Positions 8,950-21,117 of a stretch of DNA of 64,000 bases are shown in pieces. Origin of the DNA: Alsobacter sp045348435 (lineage in GTDB: Bacteria > Pseudomonadota > Alphaproteobacteria > Rhizobiales > Beijerinckiaceae); assembly GCF_045348435.1 (NCBI RefSeq), contig NZ_CP157484.1, positions 3,224,001 through 3,288,000 of the forward strand, given 5' to 3'. A program made the translations under genes and the position numbers. The notes under the pieces are model-generated. The model saw nothing but the letters and a program-made list of their open reading frames with translations. It was not told the DNA's origin and did not search any database. Positions within the stretch are counted from its first letter, which is position 1; each line of letters begins with the position of its first letter.

Positions 8950-9657
8950 TCAGGCCGCGTGGTCGCGGCGGCCGCCGGACCGCTGGCCACCCTCGTCGGC
9001 CATGCGCTTGTCCTGAGCCATCGGGTCATGCTCGAGGATCTCGCCCTTGAAGATCCAGACCTTGATGCCGCAGGTGCCATAGGTGGTGAACGCCGTCGCC
9101 ACGCCGTAGTCCACGTCCGCGCGCAGCGTGTGCAGCGGAACGCGTCCCTCGCGGTACCATTCCTGGCGCGCGATTTCGGCCCCGCCGAGGCGGCCCGAGC
9201 AGTTGATCCGGATGCCTTCCGCGCCCAGACGCATCGCCGACTGAACGGCGCGCTTCATGGCGCGGCGGAACGCCACGCGGCGCTCCAGCTGCTGGGCGAT
9301 CGAGTCCGCGACGAGCGTCGCGTCGACCTCGGGCTTGCGCACCTCGACGATGTTGATGACGACCTCGGAGTTCGTCATCTTCGTCACGGACTTGCGCATC
9401 TTCTCGATGTCCGCGCCCTTCTTGCCGATCACCACGCCCGGACGGGCCGAGTAGATGGTGACGCGGCACTTCTTGTGCGGGCGCTCGATGACGATCTTGG
9501 AGACGGCGGCCTGCTTCAGCGTCTTCATCAACGCCTTGCGGATCGCGATGTCCTCGTGCAGCAGCCGGCCGTACTCGCCCTTGCTGGCGACCCAGCGGCT
9601 GTCCCACGTGCGGTTGACGCCGAGGCGCAGGCCGATTGGATTGACCTTCTGACCCAT
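8950..9657 (-). CDS. rpsC: 30S ribosomal protein S3
   Basis: S3 forms part of the mRNA entry channel and its helicase. The protein is 235 residues with MGQKVNPIGLRLG at the start, a KH domain (VVIGKKGADIEKMR, about residues 62-75) and the C-terminal GIKVWIFKGEIL motif. The start at 9657 is chosen because the in-frame extension upstream has no S3 similarity. Confidence 0.98.
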   Translation of the reverse strand: MGQKVNPIGLRLGVNRTWDSRWVASKGEYGRLLHEDIAIRKALMKTLKQAAVSKIVIERPHKKCRVTIYSARPGVVIGKKGADIEKMRKSVTKMTNSEVVINIVEVRKPEVDATLVADSIAQQLERRVAFRRAMKRAVQSAMRLGAEGIRINCSGRLGGAEIARQEWYREGRVPLHTLRADVDYGVATAFTTYGTCGIKVWIFKGEILEHDPMAQDKRMADEGGQRSGGRRDHAA

Positions 9658-9667
9658 GGTTCTCTCC

Positions 9668-10048
9668 TCAGGCCTTGGCTTCGGTTTCGCGCACGATGAT
9701 CGTGAGGTTCGAGAAGAACTTCTCGACACGACCAGCGCGACCGCGGGCGCGGGCGTGGAACCGCTTCATGACGAGCGCCTTGCCCACGAAGGCCTGCGAC
9801 ACGACGAGGTCGTCGACGTCCAGGTCGTGGTTGTTCTCGGCGTTCGCGATGGCGCTCTCCAGGCACTTGCGGACGTCACGGGCGATGCGCTTCCTCGAGA
9901 ATTCGAGATCGGCGAGCGCCGTGGCGACCTTCTTGCCCCGGATCAGACCGGCGACCAGGTTCAGCTTCTGCGGCGACACCCGGAGCATCCGGGCGACGGC
10001 CTTCGCTTCATTGTCCGGAAGCGCGCGGGGAGTTGCAGCCTTGCCCAT
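9668..10048 (-). CDS. rplV: 50S ribosomal protein L22
   Basis: L22 lines the exit tunnel; its beta hairpin is a site of macrolide resistance changes. The 126-residue protein has RVSPQKLNLVAGLIRGKKV and the hairpin signature KRFHARARGRAGRV (about residues 95-108), which appears undeleted. Confidence 0.98.
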   Translation of the reverse strand: MGKAATPRALPDNEAKAVARMLRVSPQKLNLVAGLIRGKKVATALADLEFSRKRIARDVRKCLESAIANAENNHDLDVDDLVVSQAFVGKALVMKRFHARARGRAGRVEKFFSNLTIIVRETEAKA

Positions 10049-10051
10049 GGC

Positions 10052-10330
10052 TTACCGCCTCTTGGCTTTCTTGTCCGCCGCATGCCCGTAGAACGTACGG
10101 GTCGGGGCGAACTCGCCAAACTTGTGGCCGACCATCTCCTCGGAAACATTGACCGGGATATGCTTCTGGCCGTTGTAAACGCCGAAGGTGAGGCCGACGA
10201 ACTGCGGCAGGATCGTGGAGCGACGGCTCCAGATCTTGATCACCTCGGAACGGGTGGCGGCTCGCGCGGCGTCCGCCTTCTTCAGGAGGTAGCCGTCGAC
10301 GAACGGGCCCTTCCATACGGAACGAGTCAT
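10052..10330 (-). CDS. rpsS: 30S ribosomal protein S19
   Basis: Head protein that pairs with S13. The 92 residues begin MTRSVWKGPFVDGYLLKK and include the signature GHKFGEFAPTRTFYGHAADKK. The start at 10330 gives the standard length; only 3 bases separate its stop from rplV. Confidence 0.98.
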   Translation of the reverse strand: MTRSVWKGPFVDGYLLKKADAARAATRSEVIKIWSRRSTILPQFVGLTFGVYNGQKHIPVNVSEEMVGHKFGEFAPTRTFYGHAADKKAKRR

Positions 10331-10341
10331 CGTGGACCCCC

Positions 10342-11181
10342 TTACTTCTTCTTGCGGGCGTGGCGGGACGACACGATGAACTTGTCGGTCCGCTTGTTGG
10401 AACGCGTCTTCTTGCCCTTGGTCGGCTTGCCCCACGGGGTGACCGGGTGGCGGCCGCCCGAGGTGCGGCCTTCGCCGCCGCCGTGCGGATGGTCGATCGG
10501 GTTCATGGTCACGCCGCGGTTATGCGGGCGACGGCCGAGCCAGCGCTGACGACCGGCCTTGCCGATCGAGGTGTTCATGTGGTCGGGGTTGGACACCGCG
10601 CCCACCGTCGCGAAGCAGCCGCCATGGATCAGGCGCTGCTCGCCCGAGTTCAGGCGGACGATCACGTAACCCTGGTCGCGGCCCACGATCTGGGCGTAGG
10701 TGCCGGCCGAACGCGCGAGCGCGCCGCCCTTGCCGATCTTCATCTCCACGTTGTGGACGATGGTGCCCACCGGGATGTTGCCGATCGCCATGGCGTTGCC
10801 GGGCTTGATGTCGGCCTGTTCGGCCGCCACCACCTGCGCGCCCACCGCCAGGCGCTGCGGCGCCAGGATGTAGGAAACGCCGTCGTCGGGGAACCGGAGC
10901 AGCGCGATGAACGCCGTGCGGTTGGGATCGTATTCGATCCGCTCCACCTTGGCGACTTCGCCCATCCGCTCGCGACGCTTGAAGTCGACGATGCGGTAGG
11001 TCTGCTTGTGCCCGCCGCCGCGGAAGCGGACGGTGATGCGGCCGGTGTTGTTGCGGCCGCCCGCCTCGGACTTGCCGGCCGTGAGCGTCTTGACCGGCTT
11101 GCCCTTGTAGAGCTCGCTGCGGTCGACGATCACGAGCTGGCGAAGGCTCGGCGTGATCGGCTTGAAGGTCTTGAGCGCCAT
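10342..11181 (-). CDS. rplB: 50S ribosomal protein L2
   Basis: L2 is essential for subunit association and peptidyl transfer. The 279-residue protein contains the C-terminal signature NPIDHPHGGGEGRTSGGRHP, whose histidine corresponds to the essential H229 region of E. coli L2, and a lysine-rich tail. Confidence 0.99.
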   Translation of the reverse strand: MALKTFKPITPSLRQLVIVDRSELYKGKPVKTLTAGKSEAGGRNNTGRITVRFRGGGHKQTYRIVDFKRRERMGEVAKVERIEYDPNRTAFIALLRFPDDGVSYILAPQRLAVGAQVVAAEQADIKPGNAMAIGNIPVGTIVHNVEMKIGKGGALARSAGTYAQIVGRDQGYVIVRLNSGEQRLIHGGCFATVGAVSNPDHMNTSIGKAGRQRWLGRRPHNRGVTMNPIDHPHGGGEGRTSGGRHPVTPWGKPTKGKKTRSNKRTDKFIVSSRHARKKK

Positions 11182-11197
11182 TATCTGATCCTCTCGC

Positions 11198-11494
11198 TCA
11201 AAGCCCGGTCGTGACGTCGATCGACTGGCCCTCGGCCAGGGTCACGACAGCCTTCTTCACGTCCGACTGCTTTCCGACCGTCCCCTTGAAGCGCTTCACC
11301 TTGCCCTTGCGGATCAGGGTGTTGACGGCCTCGACCTTGACGTCGAAGAGCTTCTCCACCGCCGCCTTGATCTGCGGCTTGGAGGCGTCCTTGCGAACCT
11401 TGAAGACGACCTTGTTCTGCTCGGACTGGGTCGTCGCCTTTTCGGTGATGACCGGGCCGAGAATGATGTCGTAGTGCCGCGGATCGGTGCTCAT
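11198..11494 (-). CDS. rplW: 50S ribosomal protein L23
   Basis: Exit-tunnel protein that docks trigger factor. The 98-residue protein has the L23 signature KVEAVNTLIRKGKVKRFKG near its centre and ITEKATTQSEQNKVVFKV near the start. It overlaps rplD by 4 bases. Confidence 0.98.
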   Translation of the reverse strand: MSTDPRHYDIILGPVITEKATTQSEQNKVVFKVRKDASKPQIKAAVEKLFDVKVEAVNTLIRKGKVKRFKGTVGKQSDVKKAVVTLAEGQSIDVTTGL

Positions 11495-12111
11495 TTGAAG
11501 CGCGCCTCCAACGCATCCACGGCCGCCTTGGTCAGCACGAGCTTCTCGCGCCGCAGGATGTCGTAGACGTTGATGCCCTGAACCGGCAGGACATCGATGT
11601 TCGGGATGTTCCGCGCAGCGAGCGCGAAGTTTACGTTCAGCTCGGCGCCGTCGATGATCAGCGCGTTGCCGAGGCCGAGAGCCGTGAAGCGGTCACGCAG
11701 CGCCTTGGTCTTCGGCTCGGCCGCGGAGGCCTGGTCGACGACCATGATGCCGCCGTCCCTGGCCTTGGCCGAGAGGGCGTGACGCAGCGCCAGCGCGCGG
11801 ACCTTCTTGGGCAGGTCATGCTCGTGCGAGCGGACAACCGGTCCGAAGGCGCGTCCGCCGCCGCGGAACTGCGGCACGCGGGCCGAGCCGTGACGAGCGT
11901 TGCCGCTGCCCTTCTGCTTGTAGAGCTTCTTGCCGGTGCGCCAGATCTCGGCGCGACCCTTGGTCTTGTGCGTGCCGGCCTGCCGCTTGGCGAGCTGCCA
12001 CAGCACGTAACGCTGGATCAGGTCCTGCCGGGGATCGAGACCGAAGATCTCGTCCGACAGCTCGACAGAGCCGGCTGCGCCGCCATCGAAATTGGTGACG
12101 TCGAGCTTCAT
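11491..12111 (-). CDS. rplD: 50S ribosomal protein L4
   Basis: L4 lines the exit tunnel and in E. coli autoregulates the S10 operon. The 206-residue protein has the tunnel loop KGSGNARHGSARVPQFRGGG (about residues 62-81). The ATG at 12111 shares a base with the rplC stop (TGATG); a GTG one codon upstream is an alternative. Confidence 0.98.
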   Translation of the reverse strand: MKLDVTNFDGGAAGSVELSDEIFGLDPRQDLIQRYVLWQLAKRQAGTHKTKGRAEIWRTGKKLYKQKGSGNARHGSARVPQFRGGGRAFGPVVRSHEHDLPKKVRALALRHALSAKARDGGIMVVDQASAAEPKTKALRDRFTALGLGNALIIDGAELNVNFALAARNIPNIDVLPVQGINVYDILRREKLVLTKAAVDALEARFK

Positions 12112-12848
12112 CACGCGATCTCCCCTTCAGTCGCCTGGGGAGCCGCTTCCGGAGCCGCCGTCTCCGAGCCGTTCGGCAGCCGGAACGCGCCGGGCTTGGG
12201 GGCCTCGGCCGGGAGAGCGCGCTTGACCGCGTCCCGCACGAAGATCCAACCGCCCTTCACGCCGGGGACCGCGCCCTCGACGAGGATCAGGCCGCGCTCG
12301 ACATCCGTCTGCACCACACGCAGGTTCTGCGTGGTGACGCGCTCGACGCCGAGATGGCCGCCCATCTTCTTGTTCTTGAACGTCTTGCCCGGATCCTGGC
12401 GGCCGCCGGTCGAACCGAGCGAGCGGTGCGACACGGACACGCCGTGGGAGGCGCGAAGTCCGCCGAAGTTCCAGCGCTTCATGCCGCCCGCGAAGCCCTT
12501 ACCCGTGGAGGTGCCCGTCACGTCGACGAACTGGCCCGCCACGAAGTGGTCCGCGGTGATCTCGGCGCCGACCGGGATCAGCGTGTCCGTGGACACGCGG
12601 AACTCGGCGAGCTTGCGCTTCGGCTCGACCTTGGCGATCGCGAAATTGCCGCGCTCCGCCTTCGAGACGTTCTTGACCTTGGCCAGACCGGCGCCGACTT
12701 GCAGCGCGGTGTAACCGTTCTTGTCCTCCGTCCTGTGCCCGACCACCTGACAGTGGTCCAGCTTGAGGACGGTGACCGGCACATGTTCCCCGGCATCCGT
12801 GAAGATGCGGGTCATGCCGAGTTTCTGGGCGATGACGCCTGACCGCAT
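12111..12848 (-). CDS. rplC: 50S ribosomal protein L3
   Basis: L3 reaches the peptidyl transferase centre. The 245-residue protein starts MRSGVIAQKLGMTRIF and has the signature GKGFAGGMKRWNFGGLRASHG, including the segment methylated by PrmB in other bacteria. A C-terminal tail of about 30 residues rich in A, E and P is longer than in E. coli, as is common in alphaproteobacteria. Confidence 0.98.
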   Translation of the reverse strand: MRSGVIAQKLGMTRIFTDAGEHVPVTVLKLDHCQVVGHRTEDKNGYTALQVGAGLAKVKNVSKAERGNFAIAKVEPKRKLAEFRVSTDTLIPVGAEITADHFVAGQFVDVTGTSTGKGFAGGMKRWNFGGLRASHGVSVSHRSLGSTGGRQDPGKTFKNKKMGGHLGVERVTTQNLRVVQTDVERGLILVEGAVPGVKGGWIFVRDAVKRALPAEAPKPGAFRLPNGSETAAPEAAPQATEGEIA

Positions 12849-12873
12849 GGTGTGGTCCCCGTGTCCCGCTCGC

Positions 12874-13182
12874 TTAGAGCTTGATCTCGACATCGACGCC
12901 GGCCGCCAGGTCGAGCTTCATCAAAGCATCGACGGTCTGGGGGGTCGGGTCGAGGATGTCGAGAACGCGCTTGTGAGTGCGGATCTCGAACTGCTCCCGC
13001 GACTTCTTGTCGACGTGCGGAGAGCGGTTCACAGTGAATTTTTCGATACGCGTCGGAAGGGGGATCGGTCCCCGCACCTGCGCTCCGGTCCGCTTAGCGG
13101 TCGACACGATCTCGCTCGTCGACGAATCGAGCACGCGATGATCGAACGCCTTGAGGCGAATACGGATGTTTTGGCCGTTCAT
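12874..13182 (-). CDS. rpsJ: 30S ribosomal protein S10
   Basis: S10 is a head protein and, as NusE, an antitermination factor with NusB. The 102-residue protein begins MNGQNIRIRLKAFDHRVLD and contains GPIPLPTRIEKFTVNRSPHVDKKSREQFE. It opens the S10 cluster 80 bases after tuf. Confidence 0.98.
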   Translation of the reverse strand: MNGQNIRIRLKAFDHRVLDSSTSEIVSTAKRTGAQVRGPIPLPTRIEKFTVNRSPHVDKKSREQFEIRTHKRVLDILDPTPQTVDALMKLDLAAGVDVEIKL

Positions 13183-13262
13183 TGTCGTGAGCCCTCGGGC
13201 AGATCCCGTCCGGATGGATAGCGCGCCTGCAGGACATCCCGCGGGCGCGCTCCTTCAGTGCA

Positions 13263-14453
<1,191 letters not shown>

Positions 14454-14509
14454 GGCCGTACTCCGTGGATCCGAAGAATGAATGGGGTCGAGCGATCAGG
14501 GGTATGCGG

Positions 14510-16585
<2,076 letters not shown>

Positions 16586-16621
16586 GGAAGCGATCCTGAA
16601 TTCAGCCGAAGGGGGCGCCGA

Positions 16622-17092
16622 TTACCAGCGGTAGTGCGAGAACGCGCGGTTGGCTTCCGCCATCCGGTGCGTGTCTTCGCGCTTCTTGACGGCGTTTCCA
16701 CGGTTGTTGGAGGCGTCGATCAGCTCGGAGGAGAGACGATCGACCATCGTCTTGTCGTTGCGGGCCCGGGCGGCCTGGATGAGCCAGCGGATGGCGAGAG
16801 CCTGACGGCGCTCCATCCGGACTTCGACCGGAACCTGGTAGGTGGCGCCGCCGACGCGGCGGGACCGGACCTCGATCGCCGGAGCGACGTTCTCGAGAGC
16901 GGTCTTGAAGATCGGCAGCGGATCGGCCTTGAGCTTGGTCTCGACGATCTCGAGAGCGCCATAGACGATCTGCTCGGCGACAGATTTCTTGCCGTCGTAC
17001 ATGATGGAATTCATGAACTTGGTGACGACGAGATCGCCGAACTTGGGGTCCGGGATGATCTCACGCTTTTCGGCGCGGTGACGACGCGACAT
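16622..17092 (-). CDS. rpsG: 30S ribosomal protein S7
   Basis: Primary binder of the 16S rRNA head and, in E. coli, translational repressor of the str operon. The 156-residue protein has MSRRHRAEKREIIPDPKFGD and the signature TKFMNSIMYDGKKSVAE (about residues 24-40). It is 18 bases downstream of rpsL. Confidence 0.98.
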   Translation of the reverse strand: MSRRHRAEKREIIPDPKFGDLVVTKFMNSIMYDGKKSVAEQIVYGALEIVETKLKADPLPIFKTALENVAPAIEVRSRRVGGATYQVPVEVRMERRQALAIRWLIQAARARNDKTMVDRLSSELIDASNNRGNAVKKREDTHRMAEANRAFSHYRW

Positions 17093-17110
17093 GTCCGGGT
17101 CTCCGTCGGA

Positions 17111-17482
17111 TTACTTCGGCCGCTTCGCGCCGTACTTCGAACGGCGCTGCTTGCGGTTCTTGACGCCCTGGGTGTCCAGCACGCCGCGGATGATGTGGTA
17201 GCGCACGCCCGGAAGGTCCTTCACGCGGCCGCCGCGGATCGCGACCACCGAATGTTCCTGCAGGTTGTGCCCCTCGCCGGGGATGTAGCCGATGACTTCG
17301 AAGCCATTCGTCAGACGGACCTTCGCGACCTTGCGGAGCGCGGAGTTCGGCTTCTTCGGCGTCGTTGTGTAGACGCGCGTGCACACGCCGCGCTTCTGCG
17401 GGCTCGCCTCGAGGGCCGGAACCGTGTTCCGGGCCTTCACGGGGCTCCGCGGCTTGCGGATGAGCTGGCTAATGGTCGGCAT
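17111..17482 (-). CDS. rpsL: 30S ribosomal protein S12
   Basis: Decoding-centre protein. The 123 residues include TTPKKPNSALRK and the C-terminal GGRVKDLPGVRYHIIRG. Lysines at both classical streptomycin-resistance positions (PKKPNS and RVKDLP) are wild type, so no S12-based resistance is expected. It is the first gene of the str group and has a leader of roughly 260 bases if the promoter at 17749-17777 is used. Confidence 0.98.
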   Translation of the reverse strand: MPTISQLIRKPRSPVKARNTVPALEASPQKRGVCTRVYTTTPKKPNSALRKVAKVRLTNGFEVIGYIPGEGHNLQEHSVVAIRGGRVKDLPGVRYHIIRGVLDTQGVKNRKQRRSKYGAKRPK

Positions 17483-17892
17483 CGTTTGCTCGTTCCAGTC
17501 CAGGCTAGGCCTTGAGCTTTCGCTCGGTTAAAATCTGTCGTTCGGCGCTGAATCGCACGCAAAACGAATCCGCGCCTTCGGTGATTACCGCTGGCGCGTG
17601 CTTATCAGAGGACCACAGCTCTCGCCGCGGTCTTGACCCGATCGTGCGACTTCTCAGTCGTTGATGGCCCCGCAAGGTATCGACTGCGTGGGTTCCGCGC
17701 TTGGCGCACAGGAACAATGCGATCGACCGTCTGCCGGAAAGTTCGCGGGTTGTACCGTTGGAGTCGCAGGCCGTCAACCCTCATCTGGCGTGAACGCGAG
17801 GATCAGTCTCGGCTTAACCGAATTTTCTTCCCCCGTCGGGCAAGCTGCTGCGCGCGAAGGCCCGGCGGCGGCGTCGGTTCACGGGGAGACGC
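17483..17892. other. Divergent intergenic region between rpsL and the glycan cluster
   Basis: The stretch of 410 bases holds the str promoter on the minus strand and the start region of the 17893 gene on the plus strand. An open frame on the minus strand at 17505-17777 has no recognisable protein features and overlaps the promoter, so it is not called. No RNA gene is recognisable. Confidence 0.6.
17749..17777 (-). promoter_or_regulatory. Promoter of the rpsL-rpsG-fusA-tuf operon
   Basis: On the minus strand TTGACG (17777-17772) and TACAAC (17754-17749) are separated by exactly 17 bases, a strong housekeeping-sigma promoter. Transcription would begin near 17742, leaving an untranslated leader of about 260 bases before rpsL, long enough for leader-based control. 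Confidence 0.7.
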
Positions 17893-19629
17893 ATGTTCAA
17901 CGCCTCGACGCTTCCGGTCTCGAAGACGTCTCGCGCGTGGACGCCGGGGCGAATCTCCTGGGTTTGGCGCATCAGCGTCCTCGCGCTGCTCTTCATCGGC
18001 GCGCAGGTCGAGGTCGGACCCTTTCAGCTCGCCGTGTACTACCTGATCCAGGACCGCTGGACGATTCTCCTCGCCGTCGTCCTCATGATGGGGGTCGCGG
18101 CGCTTGCGCAACGCGGCTGCGGCGCGGGACTGCTGGATCGACTCGCCGCGAGCGAGCGACTTCCGCTGCTGATGCTGGCGCTGGCCGTGCTGGCGGCGTT
18201 CGCCGGGACGCACCTCATCTTCGGCGCGACGCCCGTCTCCTATGACGAAGTGCAGGCGGATTTCGACGCCCGGGTCTTCGCCGCGGGCAAGCTCGCATAC
18301 CCGGTTCCGGAAGCCTGGCGACCGTTCATCGCGGCGCTAGGTCCCCTTTTCTTCCTGCGGATCCCAGATGGGGCGGCCTGGATTTCGGCCTACTGGCCTG
18401 GCAACGCCGCGTTGCGCGCGCTCTTCGATTCGACCATCGGGATGGCCTGGTGCAGCCCGGCGCTGCTGGGCGTGGGGCTGGCCTCCACCTATGGGGTCGC
18501 CAGGAAGCTGTGGCCCGACAGGCGAGACGCGGCTTTCATCGCCGTCCTGCTGCTGGGGACCTCGTCCCAGGCGCTGGTCACGGCGATGACGCCCTATGCG
18601 ATGACGGCGCACCTCGCTGTGAACATGCTCTGGCTCCGCCTGTTCCTGCAGGACAGGCCGCTCGCCCATGCGGGGGCCATGGCGGTCGGCGTCCTTGGCG
18701 TCGGCCTCCACCAGGTGGTGTTCCACCCGCTGTTCGTGGCCCCGTTCATCCTCATGCTGCTGTGCCAGAAGCGCGTCCGCCTCGCCGCCTTCTACATGGC
18801 CGGCTACGGCGTCGCCCTCGCCGCGTGGAGCCTCTACCCGGTCTGGCTTGCCTGGCTCCAGACGCCCGGAGCCGGACCAAGCGACCCCATCCGCGCTTTG
18901 CTGGTGGACCGCTGGGCGGATGGAGCAGGCCAAGGTCGATTTGGCCATGGCGTGGCCTTCGGACTGACCGTTCTGAATCTGGCGCGGCTGGCGGCGTGGC
19001 TCAATCCCGCGCTTATCCTGCTTTTCGCGGTGGGCGCGCCCTTGGCCCTGGCGAAAGGCGCCCTCCCCCGGGCCATCCTGGCGAGCGTTCTGCTGACGGC
19101 GGCTGCGGCGACCCTTGCCCTGCCCTATCAGGGTCATGGCTGGGGCTGGCGCTACAGCCACGGCGTGCTCGGATCGATGGCGCTGGTGGGAGCCATGGCG
19201 TGGCTGAACCTGACGGAGCGACCCGATCGCGGCGAGTGGAGCTCCATCGTCGCCGGGGCCAGCCTGGGCAGCCTCCTGCTGCTGTTTCCTCTCAACGCCC
19301 TGCATGCGGCCCGGTTCGCGGCTCCGATCAGGGATGCTTTGGCGCTGATCCAGGGCGCCGGGACGGACCTGGTCGTCGTCGACGGGGATGCGGTCAGCTT
19401 CGGCGAGGATCTCGCCCGCAATCGGCCGGATCTGCGAAACACCCCGAAGATCCTCAGTCTCGAGAAAATCCCGCCCGCCGCGCTGCCCGAGCTCTGCCGC
19501 CGCGGATCCATCGCCGTCTTCGACGCCGGGGCTGCGACGCGGCTGGGCTTCATCGGCGCCAATGGTCCGGAGCCGCGGTCGCCGATGCGCGAAGCCTTCG
19601 ACGCGCAATGCAAGGCTCGGATTCTATGA
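17893..19629 (+). CDS. Polytopic membrane protein, GT-C-type glycosyltransferase-like
   Basis: Probably a lipid-linked-sugar-dependent glycosyltransferase or related membrane enzyme. The 578-residue protein has about 11-12 predicted membrane segments, and an acidic SYDEVQADFDAR patch in a loop after the third segment (about residues 115-126), resembling the catalytic-loop position in GT-C enzymes. The C-terminal 130 residues are more soluble. It heads a same-strand series with a methyltransferase, GtrA protein and GT4 enzyme, suggesting assembly of a cell-surface glycan. An upstream GGGAGA supports the ATG at 17893. The family is inferred from topology and context. Confidence 0.7.
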   Translation: MFNASTLPVSKTSRAWTPGRISWVWRISVLALLFIGAQVEVGPFQLAVYYLIQDRWTILLAVVLMMGVAALAQRGCGAGLLDRLAASERLPLLMLALAVLAAFAGTHLIFGATPVSYDEVQADFDARVFAAGKLAYPVPEAWRPFIAALGPLFFLRIPDGAAWISAYWPGNAALRALFDSTIGMAWCSPALLGVGLASTYGVARKLWPDRRDAAFIAVLLLGTSSQALVTAMTPYAMTAHLAVNMLWLRLFLQDRPLAHAGAMAVGVLGVGLHQVVFHPLFVAPFILMLLCQKRVRLAAFYMAGYGVALAAWSLYPVWLAWLQTPGAGPSDPIRALLVDRWADGAGQGRFGHGVAFGLTVLNLARLAAWLNPALILLFAVGAPLALAKGALPRAILASVLLTAAAATLALPYQGHGWGWRYSHGVLGSMALVGAMAWLNLTERPDRGEWSSIVAGASLGSLLLLFPLNALHAARFAAPIRDALALIQGAGTDLVVVDGDAVSFGEDLARNRPDLRNTPKILSLEKIPPAALPELCRRGSIAVFDAGAATRLGFIGANGPEPRSPMREAFDAQCKARIL

Positions 19630-19690
19630 GCCGCCCCGTCACGCGCGCTGCGCAACTCGGCCCTGGGCCGGACCAACAAGGAAGACGGCG

Positions 19691-20665
19691 ATGACGCCCC
19701 TATCCCAAACCGTCGGACAACCTCTTGGCGACGGCTTCTCGGCCAGGGATCAAACCAATCGGAGAACGGCCGTGGAGAAGGATGTCGAAACCGGAACGCC
19801 GGGCGCCCCCGCCGCGGGCCTGAAGCCCATCGACGTGCTCCGCCGCCTGATGCGGACCTCCCCCTTTCAGCCGGCCACCAATTTCTGGCGGGTGATCGAG
19901 CTGGATATGGTCCGGCGCCATGGCCTGCCCCGGGGCCTCGGCCTCGATCTGGGATGCGGCGACGGCAAGCTCACCGCCATCCTCGACGAGATGTGCGGCG
20001 ACGCCGCCGACCGGACCTGGGTTGGGGTGGACATCGACCCGGCCGAGACCGCCTTGGCCAGGTCCATGGGCCTCTATGCGCGGGTCCACACCGGTTCCGC
20101 CGACCGGATCGACGAGCCGGATGAGAGCTTCGACTTCACCTTCTCGAACTCGGTTCTGGAGCATGTCGAGCCGATCCGGGCCGTGCTTTGCGAAGCCTCG
20201 CGCGTCTTGAAGCGCGGGGGCCGCTTCATCGCGACCGTGCCGGGCCCGGGGTTCCACGATTGCCTCACCGGAGGCGGCGCCAGCCCGGCTGGCCGCGCCG
20301 CCTATCTGCACGAGACGGACGAGCGCTGCGCCCATTTGCGCTACTGGTCGCAAGCCGACTGGCGGGGCGAGCTGGCGAATGCAGGTCTCGAACTGGTGAC
20401 CGCGCGACCGTATCTCACCGAGGGGCAGGTGCGGCGTTGGGAGACCCTGGCGACTTGGACCGGCGGGCTCGCCTATCGGGTGTTCGGCAAGACCCGGCGT
20501 CCGATCGAGGTGCAGCGCCTGTTCAGAATGAGGCGGGAGGAGCCTGGCTTGGCCGGCGCTCTGGGCGACCGGCTGGCGCCCCTTCTGGGCCTCGGCTGCT
20601 CGATCGCGGGGGACGATGCTCCCGGCAAGGCGGGATGCCTGCTGGTTGAGGCGGTCAAGCCGTGA
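19691..20665 (+). CDS. Class I SAM-dependent methyltransferase
   Basis: Cytoplasmic methyltransferase, substrate unknown. In the 324-residue protein motif I is GLDLGCGDGK (about residues 84-93), followed by VGVDIDPAE (motif II acidic residue), FDFTFSNSVLEHVE and LKRGGRFIATVPG (post-motif segments), a methyltransferase-11-like arrangement. The start at 19691 has AAGGAAG just upstream; an in-frame extension to 19388 would overlap the preceding gene. It overlaps the next gene by four bases (GTGA). The neighbouring glycosyltransferases suggest it modifies a sugar or polyprenyl-linked intermediate. Confidence 0.85.
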   Translation: MTPLSQTVGQPLGDGFSARDQTNRRTAVEKDVETGTPGAPAAGLKPIDVLRRLMRTSPFQPATNFWRVIELDMVRRHGLPRGLGLDLGCGDGKLTAILDEMCGDAADRTWVGVDIDPAETALARSMGLYARVHTGSADRIDEPDESFDFTFSNSVLEHVEPIRAVLCEASRVLKRGGRFIATVPGPGFHDCLTGGGASPAGRAAYLHETDERCAHLRYWSQADWRGELANAGLELVTARPYLTEGQVRRWETLATWTGGLAYRVFGKTRRPIEVQRLFRMRREEPGLAGALGDRLAPLLGLGCSIAGDDAPGKAGCLLVEAVKP

Positions 20666-21117
20666 TCTCGAAGGCGGCGCGGCTGATCCTGAACGCGCAG
20701 TTCCTGCGCTTCGCCGGCGTCGGGGCGGGAATGGCCGGCCTGAACGCCGCGGTCCTGTTCGCACTCGTCTCGGTGTTGCAGCTGCATTACCTGACGGCGT
20801 GCGCGATCGCGTTCATCGCGCTCACGGCCCTGTCCGCAGTGCTGAACAAGCGCCTCGCCTTCCTGCTGGACGATCGCATCCGCTGGTCGGAACTCGCCCG
20901 CTTTTTCGCAGTCTCGGGCGTCAGTCTCGCCTTCAATCTGCTGTTCATGAGCGTGCTCGTCGGCGGCTTCGGGCTTCATCCGCTGATCGCCAGCCTGGCG
21001 ATCACGCTGCCGTTCGGCCTTTTCAACTACCTGGGCCATGCGGTGTTCACCTTCGGCGCCTCTGACCACCTGAGCGACCGCGCGTGGGACGGCGGCCGCA
21101 TCGGAGAGTCCCGGTGA
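20662..21117 (+). CDS. GtrA family membrane protein
   Basis: Four-helix membrane protein of the GtrA family, thought to help move polyprenyl-phosphate-linked sugars across the inner membrane. The 151 residues show four hydrophobic segments with LNKRLAFLL between segments 2 and 3 and FNYLGHAVFTF near the end, both typical. The GTG start overlaps the methyltransferase stop, and the end overlaps the GT4 start, so the three genes are translationally coupled. Confidence 0.88.
   Translation: MISKAARLILNAQFLRFAGVGAGMAGLNAAVLFALVSVLQLHYLTACAIAFIALTALSAVLNKRLAFLLDDRIRWSELARFFAVSGVSLAFNLLFMSVLVGGFGLHPLIASLAITLPFGLFNYLGHAVFTFGASDHLSDRAWDGGRIGESR

Noticed and set aside
17505..17777. 90-codon minus-strand frame just before rpsL
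   Set aside because: It covers the str promoter and leader and shows no protein features.
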